From NCBI GenBank assembly GCA_013204495.1, contig JABMNQ010000146.1:1-5059 (forward strand): a DNA stretch of 5,059 nt, in the 5' to 3' direction. Positions 1-4,784 of the stretch are shown in pieces. The translations under genes and the position numbers were made by a program. Numbering within the stretch: the first letter of the stretch is position 1; every line of letters starts with the position of its first letter. Under the pieces are notes generated by a model that worked only from the letters and a program-made list of their open reading frames with translations, was not told where the DNA came from and made no database searches. This DNA comes from Candidatus Pelagibacter sp. (lineage in GTDB: Bacteria > Pseudomonadota > Alphaproteobacteria > Pelagibacterales > Pelagibacteraceae).

Positions 1-268
1 CAGCTTTCTTATTTAAATATTCAAACTTATCTTCAATCTTATTATCACGTAATCTTATTCGCCTTGTAGTAAAGGTTGCTGTAACAATAACTTCAGCACC
101 AGCTTTAATAAAATCCAAATGAGTGTCTAATAAAAGTTGATGATATTCTTCTTTTAATACTGCGTTAGCACTCCACAGTGTACCATTTGCTTTCATTCCA
201 CGAGCTAATAATTCTTGGCCCATACCACCATCTAAAATTCTAGTTGTTTTGAAAAAATCTTGATCCAT
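1..268 (-). CDS. bhmT: Homocysteine S-methyltransferase (BHMT/MmuM family), 5' part only
   Basis: The visible 89 residues are the N-terminus of a homocysteine S-methyltransferase domain (Pfam02574 type), a cytoplasmic zinc enzyme that moves a methyl group from betaine or a methylated sulfur compound to homocysteine to make methionine. Seen: the strand-1 motif ILDGGMGQEL at residues 11-20, LWSANAV at 31-37 and FIKAGAEVIVTATF at 54-67, in family order. The C-terminal half with the zinc-binding cysteines lies beyond the window edge, so the methyl donor cannot be told. The ATG at 268 is the only ATG after an in-frame stop near 301, and a short AAGG lies 11 nt upstream of it. The leader carries two SAM-aptamer-like pseudoknots, as expected for a methionine-making gene. 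The symbol bhmT follows SAR11 usage; S-methylmethionine-using mmuM is the main alternative. Confidence 0.85.
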   Translation of the reverse strand, partial: MDQDFFKTTRILDGGMGQELLARGMKANGTLWSANAVLKEEYHQLLLDTHLDFIKAGAEVIVTATFTTRRIRLRDNKIEDKFEYLNKKA

Positions 269-278
269 TTTATTATTT

Positions 279-332
279 ACCTTTTTAGTGCTTTTACTTT
301 ATGTGAGGTGCACAATAGAGTTCAATTACCTA
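279..332 (-). promoter_or_regulatory. SAM-V-like riboswitch aptamer over the bhmT ribosome binding site
   Basis: Read on the minus strand, P1 is AGGU (331-328) pairing with ACCU (309-306). The loop UUGAACUCUAUUGUGC (325-310) has the spacing of the SAM-II/SAM-V core. P2 is a perfect GUGC (313-310) with GCAC (291-288), followed by UAAAAAGG (287-280). The terminal GG, which would be the Shine-Dalgarno, can pair with C320/U319. Ligand binding would therefore hide the ribosome binding site 11 nt before the ATG, giving translational OFF control. The pairings are seen in the sequence; assignment to SAM-V rather than SAM-II is from memory of the consensus and from the translational layout. Confidence 0.72.
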
Positions 333-351
333 GCCAATTATATTAAGATTT

Positions 352-394
352 CCATTTTAGCAGTTAAAGCCCGCAATAAGGATCAAATCGGCAA
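352..394 (-). promoter_or_regulatory. SAM-II-like riboswitch aptamer, first of a tandem pair
   Basis: The minus strand carries GAUUUGAUCCUUAUUGCG (389-372), closely resembling the SAM-II loop core (pattern GAUUU-A-CC-UAUUGC), then GGC (371-369), and a 3' arm CUGCUAAAAUGG (363-352) like the SAM-II GCUAAA...GG end. P1 is GCC (392-390) with GGC (371-369), only 3 bp and so weak. The pseudoknot helix is GCG (374-372) with UGC (362-360), and CC (381-380) can pair with GG (353-352). It starts within a few bases of the predicted transcription start and lies about 20 nt upstream of the second aptamer. I see no clear intrinsic terminator between the two, so its output mechanism is unclear. Confidence 0.68.
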
Positions 395-399
395 ATATA

Positions 400-427
400 A
401 TTATAATGCATTGTAGAGATTTGTAAA
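400..427 (-). promoter_or_regulatory. Sigma-70-type promoter for the bhmT riboswitch transcript
   Basis: On the minus strand, TTTACA (427-422) is followed by a 16-nt spacer and a perfect TATAAT (405-400). Initiation about 7 nt downstream would place the transcript start near 393, at the 5' strand of the first aptamer. The -35 hexamer directly abuts the stop codon (430-428) of the oxygenase-like gene. The match and the position agree well with the leader; no experimental start is known to me. Confidence 0.7.
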
Positions 428-1018
428 TTATTTTTTGAATAATATTTTAGCATTAAAAGAGAAAGATCTTCTCTCGCCATCAACATTGAATGGATATGCG
501 GTATGCATTAAATAGTTTGGAAAAATTAATAAATCACCTAATTTCGGATTTAAATTATAAATACTTTTACTTAAAAAGTTTTTTTGTCCATTAATAAAAT
601 CGATAGTTCCATTAGTTTTAATCTTTTTATTTTTAACTAATTTATTCTGATTCATATTTTTTGGGATTTTAAGATAGCCAACTCCTGACAATTGACCTTC
701 ATGGTAATGAACAGGGTTGTATTCATTTTTAAACTGTCTTACCACCCAAAGATTGATTATTTTAATAACTTTAATTTTTTTTACACCAGACTTATCAAGA
801 TATCTTTTAATATTTTTTATTAATTCTTTAGATAAATCTTTATTTATTATTGTTTTAGGTATCTTGATTTCATTCTTAATTTGACTCACAAGCTTAGAGC
901 TGTAATCATTTTTTTTAGATAATTGAGATTTTTCAATATAAGTATTTAAAATGGAAATAATTTTTTTGGATAATTTAGTTTTTCCTAAAGTTGGACCAAA
1001 TGCTCTAAAAGTTTTCAT
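428..1018 (-). CDS. 2OG-Fe(II) oxygenase-like protein (TIGR02466/PF13759 type)
   Basis: A 196-residue, very Lys/Asn/Ile-rich protein. The C-terminal half shows a double-stranded beta-helix oxygenase pattern: NPVHYHEGQLSGVGYLKIP at 101-119 (candidate Fe ligands among H104 and H106), GTIDFINGQ at 137-145, then PKLGDLLIFPNYLMHTAYP at 158-176 (distal His H172) and ERRSFSFN at 182-189, whose Arg/Ser would bind 2-oxoglutarate. This order matches small uncharacterised putative 2OG-Fe(II) oxygenases common in marine bacteria and phages. The N-terminal 90 residues have no recognisable domain. The ATG at 1018 lacks a Shine-Dalgarno, as is common in this window. It lies 28 bp downstream of the permease gene on the same strand and is probably cotranscribed. 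The substrate is unknown; the family call is good, the enzymatic activity is inferred. Confidence 0.75.
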   Translation of the reverse strand: MKTFRAFGPTLGKTKLSKKIISILNTYIEKSQLSKKNDYSSKLVSQIKNEIKIPKTIINKDLSKELIKNIKRYLDKSGVKKIKVIKIINLWVVRQFKNEYNPVHYHEGQLSGVGYLKIPKNMNQNKLVKNKKIKTNGTIDFINGQKNFLSKSIYNLNPKLGDLLIFPNYLMHTAYPFNVDGERRSFSFNAKILFKK

Positions 1019-1046
1019 TATTTATTATATTAATTTAATATTTTGA

Positions 1047-1793
1047 TTATACAAATAACTTCAGCCCCATTCTTATAGCGACAAATATCACAAGTCCAGC
1101 AGTGACTAAGGCCAAGACGCGTGCAGGAAAAACTTTGAGATTTAAAAAATTACCTAATTGACCTCCTAATAAAACTAACAAAAATAAAGGCCAATAAATA
1201 TAAATTTCATTTATAACAGAGGACTTTGTAAATTGCCCAGCTAGACCAGAAATAGAATTAATAAGAATAAAAAGAGATGCTGCTGTTGCAATATTCTTAG
1301 CTTTATCTACTCTAAATAATAATAATATTGGACTTAGAAATATACCACCACCAATTCCTACAATACCAGATATAAATCCAATAGCGCCACCAACAAGAAT
1401 TGATAGTGTTTTTGGAATTTTTGTTTTTATTTCCTTAAAATCATCGAAAGATTTAAATTTTATAAGTAGTAAAATTCCTGCAAATGACAAAACTATAAAA
1501 AGAAGTATTTCAAAAATATTTTTTTCAATTGATAAAGAACCACCAATAAATGCTAATGGCACTGATGAAATTAGGTAGGGAGTTAGAATTTTTAAATTAA
1601 TATTTCTAGCTCTGATATAATTAAAGCAATTACCAGAAACAACAATGATATTACAAAAAAGTGCAATAACAGGAAAGACCATATATGGAATATTCCAAAT
1701 TAATAAAAGGGCAAGATAGGTAGAACCACCACCAAAACCAACACTCGAGTATAAAGTTGCTGTTAGAAAAAATAAAAATGATAATATAAACAC
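1047..1793 (-). CDS. TSUP family (TauE/SafE-like) membrane permease
   Basis: A 248-residue, strongly hydrophobic inner-membrane protein with about eight predicted transmembrane segments (roughly 2-32, 36-60, 70-88, 93-112, 128-148, 150-160 plus 168-187, 198-214, 224-245). It has the two-fold internal repeat typical of the TSUP family: GFGGGSTYLALLL at 19-31 is echoed by GIGGGIFLSPILLL at 147-160. Known members move sulfite, sulfoacetate, other organosulfonates or unrelated small anions, and the family name alone does not fix the substrate. The start is GTG (1793-1791): an in-frame TAA lies two codons upstream and the next Met is residue 38, inside a membrane segment. The gene is divergent from moaB with an 18-bp gap and is followed 28 bp later by the oxygenase-like gene, probably as an operon. 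Confidence 0.88.
   Translation of the reverse strand: MFILSFLFFLTATLYSSVGFGGGSTYLALLLIWNIPYMVFPVIALFCNIIVVSGNCFNYIRARNINLKILTPYLISSVPLAFIGGSLSIEKNIFEILLFIVLSFAGILLLIKFKSFDDFKEIKTKIPKTLSILVGGAIGFISGIVGIGGGIFLSPILLLFRVDKAKNIATAASLFILINSISGLAGQFTKSSVINEIYIYWPLFLLVLLGGQLGNFLNLKVFPARVLALVTAGLVIFVAIRMGLKLFV
1757..1785 (+). promoter_or_regulatory. Candidate promoter for moaB inside the permease gene
   Basis: TTGCTG (1757-1762), a 17-nt spacer and GATAAT (1780-1785) resemble a sigma-70 promoter, though the -35 match is weak. Initiation near 1792 would give a leader of about 20 nt before the moaB ATG. With only 18 bp between the divergent genes, the promoter has to lie in the neighbouring coding sequence, which is the main reason to look here. 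AT-rich DNA makes chance matches common. Confidence 0.3.
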
Positions 1794-1811
1794 AATAATT
1801 AATTTAAATTT

Positions 1812-2312
1812 ATGATTGTAAATATAGCACTTTTAACCGTCACAGACACTAGAACATTTGAAAATGATAAATCAGGATCAATATTAGTAAATAAAATTAA
1901 AGAAGCGAAACATAAATTAATAGATAGAAAAATTTGCAAAGACAACAAGGAAGAAATTGTTAAAATTCTTAAAGATTGGATTAATCTATCCGAAATAGAT
2001 GTTATAATTACAACGGGTGGAACAGGTCTTACAGGTCGAGATATAACACCTGAAGCTGTTAACGAAATTGCTGATAAACATATTCCAGGTTTTGGCGAGG
2101 TGTTTAGAACACTAAGTTTAAAAACAGTAGGAACTTCTGCTATTCAATCTAGAGCTTGTGCGGTATTAGCTAATGGCAAGTATGTATTTGCACTACCAGG
2201 TTCATCAGGTGGAGTAACCGATGCCTGGGATGGAATTTTAAAACATCAATTAGATATAAATCACAAACCTTGTAACTTTGTAGAATTATTTCCAAGACTT
2301 AAAGAAAAATAA
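1812..2312 (+). CDS. moaB: Molybdenum cofactor biosynthesis protein MoaB
   Basis: A 166-residue cytoplasmic protein of the MoaB/MogA/CinA fold, close to the usual MoaB length of about 170. Family members bind molybdopterin and, in MogA-type enzymes, adenylate it before molybdenum insertion; the role of MoaB itself varies between organisms. Seen: IALLTVTDTR at 5-14, the binding loop TTGGTGLTGRD at 67-77 with D77 at the catalytic-aspartate position, PEAV at 80-83, GFGEVFR at 93-99, QSRACAVLANGKYVFALPGSSGGVTDAW across 112-139, and the C-terminal KPCNF at 152-156 also found in E. coli MoaB. An in-frame TAA lies just upstream, which fixes the ATG at 1812; no Shine-Dalgarno is visible. Its stop codon abuts that of the convergent DUF1244 gene. 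The msrQ gene at the window end belongs to a molybdoenzyme system that would need this cofactor. Confidence 0.93.
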   Translation: MIVNIALLTVTDTRTFENDKSGSILVNKIKEAKHKLIDRKICKDNKEEIVKILKDWINLSEIDVIITTGGTGLTGRDITPEAVNEIADKHIPGFGEVFRTLSLKTVGTSAIQSRACAVLANGKYVFALPGSSGGVTDAWDGILKHQLDINHKPCNFVELFPRLKEK

Positions 2313-2576
2313 TCATTTTTGGTATTTTTCTTTCCACTCTGAGTAAGGTATTCCATACACATGTTCACGTGCATCAGGGTCTGAAATTTCAATTCCCTTT
2401 TTTTCAGCTTCTTCTCGATACCATCTCGATAAGCAATTTCTACAAAACCCAGCGAGATTCATAATATCAATATTTTGAACATCTTTTCTTTCATCTAAGT
2501 GCTTTAGCAGCCTTTCAAATGTTGCAGACTGTAATTCTTTTTTTGTATCTTCATTCATAATTAAAATATTAGACAT
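2313..2576 (-). CDS. DUF1244 family protein
   Basis: An 87-residue soluble protein that I recognise as DUF1244 (PF06844), a small family widespread in alpha- and gammaproteobacteria with no established function. Seen: a helical N-terminus (ELQSATFERLLKHLDER, 14-30), the signature DVQNIDIMNLAGFCRNCLSRWY (32-53) with a CxxC pair (C45, C48), and the conserved end HVYGIPYSEWKEKY (72-85). The CxxC with H72 could bind a metal, which is inference. Two starts are possible: ATG at 2576 (used here) or ATG at 2558, which gives the more usual short N-terminus MNEDTKKEL; neither has a clear Shine-Dalgarno. The gene is alone on its strand, convergent with moaB with no base between the stops, and divergent from the aldehyde dehydrogenase. 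Confidence 0.9.
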   Translation of the reverse strand: MSNILIMNEDTKKELQSATFERLLKHLDERKDVQNIDIMNLAGFCRNCLSRWYREEAEKKGIEISDPDAREHVYGIPYSEWKEKYQK

Positions 2577-2628
2577 ATTTTAGTTAAGCACAAGATGTAG
2601 GGTTGTATTCAACTTTAAGTAGAAAATT

Positions 2629-2657
2629 ATTATTTAATTAATAGATCTTAATATCAA
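2629..2657 (-). promoter_or_regulatory. Candidate promoter for the DUF1244 gene
   Basis: On the minus strand, TTGATA (2657-2652) and AATAAT (2634-2629) are separated by 17 nt, each 5/6 to the sigma-70 consensus. Initiation near 2622 would leave a leader of about 45 nt (ATG 2576) or 65 nt (ATG 2558). The region is very AT-rich, so the match is only moderately informative. Confidence 0.4.
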
Positions 2658-2676
2658 TTTTTGGTTAAGTTTCACT

Positions 2677-2841
2677 ATGGCTATCAAAAAAAAAAAAGTA
2701 GCTAAGAAGCCCAAAAGTAAGACCAAAAAAAAATCTAAAATTAATTTGGTCAAGCGATCATTAATAAAAAATAAAAAGATTAAAATGGTTAAAAAAACCA
2801 TTAAGATAAATAAGACAAACAATAATAGAGAGAGAGGAAAA
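2677..2841 (+). other. Lysine-rich open stretch in frame with the aldehyde dehydrogenase
   Basis: Fifty-five codons beginning ATG GCT ATC run without a stop into the aldehyde dehydrogenase reading frame. The conceptual peptide has 22 Lys and 3 Arg but only one acidic residue, with a [18 protein letters not shown] block near the start like histone-H1-type tails, and it mixes AAA and AAG codons. It contains runs of 12 A (2686-2697) and 9 A (2725-2733). Related dehydrogenases have no such tail, and a good Shine-Dalgarno precedes the internal ATG at 2842, so the main enzyme probably starts there. This stretch could be an alternative N-terminal extension, a degenerate basic-peptide ORF, or an A-rich leader that is open by chance. 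No Shine-Dalgarno is visible before 2677. The opposite-strand hydrophobic ORF here is a mirror of the Lys codons. Confidence 0.5.
2832..2841 (+). promoter_or_regulatory. Shine-Dalgarno that fixes the aldehyde dehydrogenase start
   Basis: The purine tract GAGAGGAAAA lies directly before the ATG at 2842, with the GAGG core (2834-2837) 4 nt from the start codon. It is the strongest ribosome binding site in the window, where most starts have none, and it supports the internal Met over the ATG at 2677. Confidence 0.75.
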
Positions 2842-4392
2842 ATGAGTACAGAAACTGTAAAAAGTGGACGGTCTCCATTGCTGGATACGTCTCACTTAAA
2901 AGTCCCATTTCCATTTAAGAAAAAGTATGGAAATTTTATAGGTGGGAAATTTGTTGAACCAAAATCAGGAAAATATTTTGGCAACGTAAGTCCAATTAAT
3001 AATGAGGTTATATGTGAAGTCCCAAGATCTGATGCAAAAGATGTAGAGGCAGCATTAGACGCTGCTCATGCTGCTTTTCCTACTTGGGGAGTTACATCGA
3101 TCACTGAAAGATCAAATATACTACTTAAGATAGCGGATGTTATAGAAAAAAATCTAAACTTACTGGCAACTGCAGAATGTTTAGATAATGGTAAACCAAT
3201 CAGAGAATGTATGGCGGCTGATTTACCGTTAGTTGTTGATCATTGGAGATACTTTGCTGGTGTTATCAGGGCTGAAGAAGGTTCTGTTTCAGAGATTAGT
3301 AATAACGAATATTCTTATCACATACCAGAGCCTCTTGGTGTAGTTGCACAAATTATACCTTGGAACTTTCCATTGCTAATGGCAACATGGAAGATTGCAC
3401 CAGCACTAGCTGCAGGAAACTGCGTAGTACTGAAACCTGCTGAACAAACACCAGCATCAATCTTGCTTTTAATGGAGTTAATTGGAGATTTATTACCTCC
3501 AGGAGTTCTGAATGTTGTAAGTGGGTTTGGACTAGAAGCAGGTAAACCTTTAGCTTCATCTAAGAGAATAGCAAAAATTGCTTTTACTGGTGAAACTACA
3601 ACAGGACGTTTGATTATGCAGTATGCATCTCAAAACTTAATTCCAATTACTTTAGAGTTAGGTGGAAAATCTCCAAACGTTTTCTTTGCAGATATTATGG
3701 ATAAGGATGATGATTTCTTTGATAAATGTCTTGAAGGTTTTGCAATGTTTACTCTTAACCAGGGGGAAGTTTGTACTTGTCCTAGTAGAGCATTGGTCCA
3801 AGAATCTATCTATGATAAATTTATGGAAAGAGCTGTTGCTAGAACAAAAGCAGTTAAACAAGACAATCCTTTAAAAATGGAAACCATGATTGGTGCTCAA
3901 GCATCAGTAGAACAAATGGAAAAAATAAAATCTTACTTAGATTTAGGTAAGAAAGAAGGTGCTAAAGTTCTATGTGGTGGAAATGTTGCTAAATTAAATG
4001 GTGGTTTGGAAAAAGGTAATTATATTGAACCTACTATTTTTGAAGGTGATAACTCTATGAGAGTTTTCCAAGAAGAAATTTTTGGTCCCGTTGTATCGGT
4101 TACTAAATTTAAAGATGAAGCACATGCATTGGAAATTGCAAATGATACTCTTTATGGTTTAGGAGCAGGTGTTTGGACTAGAAATGGAAATGTAGCTTAT
4201 AGAATGGGAAGAGGGATCCAAGCAGGAAGAGTTTGGACTAACTGTTACCATGCATATCCAGCGCATGCTGCTTTCGGAGGATACAAACAATCAGGTATTG
4301 GAAGAGAGACACATAAAATGATGCTTAATCATTATAGACAAGTGAAGAATTTACACGTGTCTTATAGTGAAAAAAAATTAGGTTTCTTTTAA
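2842..4392 (+). CDS. aldB: NAD-dependent aldehyde dehydrogenase, AldB/ExaC (acetaldehyde) type
   Basis: From this start the protein has 516 residues, the usual size for the AldB/ExaC/AcoD subfamily (E. coli AldB is about 512), which oxidises acetaldehyde and similar short aldehydes to acids in the cytoplasm. Seen, numbering from this Met: YDNFIGG-like [11 protein letters not shown] at 28-38, PWNFPLL at 173-179 with the oxyanion Asn N175, KPAEQTP at 198-204 whose Glu favours [11 protein letters not shown] at 248-255, LELGGKSPN at 271-279 with general base E272, [11 protein letters not shown] at 306-316 with nucleophile C311, EEIFGPV at 411-417 and the subfamily tail [11 protein letters not shown]. 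All catalytic residues are present. The DUF779 gene follows after 44 bp, a pairing common for this subfamily. An in-frame Lys-rich stretch upstream allows a longer 571-residue form. The physiological aldehyde in this organism cannot be told from sequence. Confidence 0.93.
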   Translation: MSTETVKSGRSPLLDTSHLKVPFPFKKKYGNFIGGKFVEPKSGKYFGNVSPINNEVICEVPRSDAKDVEAALDAAHAAFPTWGVTSITERSNILLKIADVIEKNLNLLATAECLDNGKPIRECMAADLPLVVDHWRYFAGVIRAEEGSVSEISNNEYSYHIPEPLGVVAQIIPWNFPLLMATWKIAPALAAGNCVVLKPAEQTPASILLLMELIGDLLPPGVLNVVSGFGLEAGKPLASSKRIAKIAFTGETTTGRLIMQYASQNLIPITLELGGKSPNVFFADIMDKDDDFFDKCLEGFAMFTLNQGEVCTCPSRALVQESIYDKFMERAVARTKAVKQDNPLKMETMIGAQASVEQMEKIKSYLDLGKKEGAKVLCGGNVAKLNGGLEKGNYIEPTIFEGDNSMRVFQEEIFGPVVSVTKFKDEAHALEIANDTLYGLGAGVWTRNGNVAYRMGRGIQAGRVWTNCYHAYPAHAAFGGYKQSGIGRETHKMMLNHYRQVKNLHVSYSEKKLGFF

Positions 4393-4405
4393 CAGGTAGA
4401 TTATC

Positions 4406-4430
4406 ATGGCCCGCATAAACTACGGGCCAT
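4406..4430 (+). other. Perfect GC-rich intercistronic hairpin (ALDH/DUF779)
   Basis: ATGGCCCG (4406-4413) and CGGGCCAT (4423-4430) form an uninterrupted 8-bp stem around a 9-nt A-rich loop. It begins 13 bp after the ALDH stop and ends 6 nt before the DUF779 ATG. No U-tract follows on either strand, so it is a poor intrinsic terminator. It occupies the place of the DUF779 ribosome binding site. It may be an mRNA-stability or processing element, or may tune DUF779 translation. Confidence 0.7.
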
Positions 4431-4436
4431 ATAAAT

Positions 4437-4784
4437 ATGAAAGTTTCAGCAACAAACTCTGCATTAGAGTTAATTAAAGATTTACAAAAAGAACATGGTG
4501 AAGAGCTTTTATTTCATCAATCAGGTGGTTGTTGTGATGGGAGCGCACCTATGTGTTATCCTGTTAAAGAATTTTTAGTAAGTGAGGACGATGTATTGGT
4601 TGGAAAAATTGGTGGTATTCCTTTTTATATAAGTGAAACTCAACATGCGGCATGGAAGAATACAGATTTAATTATCGACTGTATTAAAGGAATGGGTGGA
4701 ATGTTTTCTTTAGATAATGGAACTGGAAGAAGATTTTTAACAAGATCTGAAATTTGTATACCCGAAAAACCTTTGGTAAATTAA
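4437..4784 (+). CDS. DUF779 family protein, aldehyde dehydrogenase companion
   Basis: A 115-residue soluble protein that I recognise as DUF779 (PF05610). Its genes often sit beside AldB/ExaC-type aldehyde dehydrogenases, but its biochemical role is not settled to my knowledge. Seen: LLFHQSGGCCDGSAPMCYP at 24-42 with C32, C33 and C40, a second block TQHAAWKNTDLIIDC at 68-82 with H70, and GGMFSLDNGTGRRFLTRS at 87-104. The conserved Cys/His set could bind a metal or react with an aldehyde, which is inference. The near-complete match to the family from residue 1 supports the ATG at 4437; no Shine-Dalgarno is visible because a GC-rich hairpin ends 6 nt before it. It probably shares the upstream ALDH transcript. 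Its stop codon TAA overlaps that of the convergent msrQ gene. Confidence 0.9.
   Translation: MKVSATNSALELIKDLQKEHGEELLFHQSGGCCDGSAPMCYPVKEFLVSEDDVLVGKIGGIPFYISETQHAAWKNTDLIIDCIKGMGGMFSLDNGTGRRFLTRSEICIPEKPLVN

Noticed and set aside
333..351. Intrinsic terminator between the two SAM aptamers
   Set aside because: I looked for a GC stem with a following U-run and found only AT-rich sequence with weak AATT pairings.
2634..2822. Minus-strand ORF of 62 hydrophobic residues resembling a small membrane protein
   Set aside because: It is the mirror image of the Lys-rich stretch: AAA/AAG codons read in reverse become Phe/Leu. There is no ribosome binding site or family match.
2831..2837. Short GA repeat as a microsatellite
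   Set aside because: Three GA/AG units before the ATG are better explained as the purine-rich ribosome binding site.
3353..3559. Minus-strand ORF inside the aldehyde dehydrogenase gene
   Set aside because: It lies wholly within a well-conserved coding region on the other strand, has no family features and no start signal.
3658..3874. Overlapping ORFs on both strands within the aldehyde dehydrogenase gene
   Set aside because: They are shadows of a gene whose catalytic Glu and Cys motifs lie in this same stretch in the main frame.
4406..4436. Hairpin as a rho-independent terminator of the ALDH gene
   Set aside because: The bases after the stem (ATAAAT) are not a U-tract, and the minus strand has none either, so termination is not supported. 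The stem is kept as a hairpin of unknown role.
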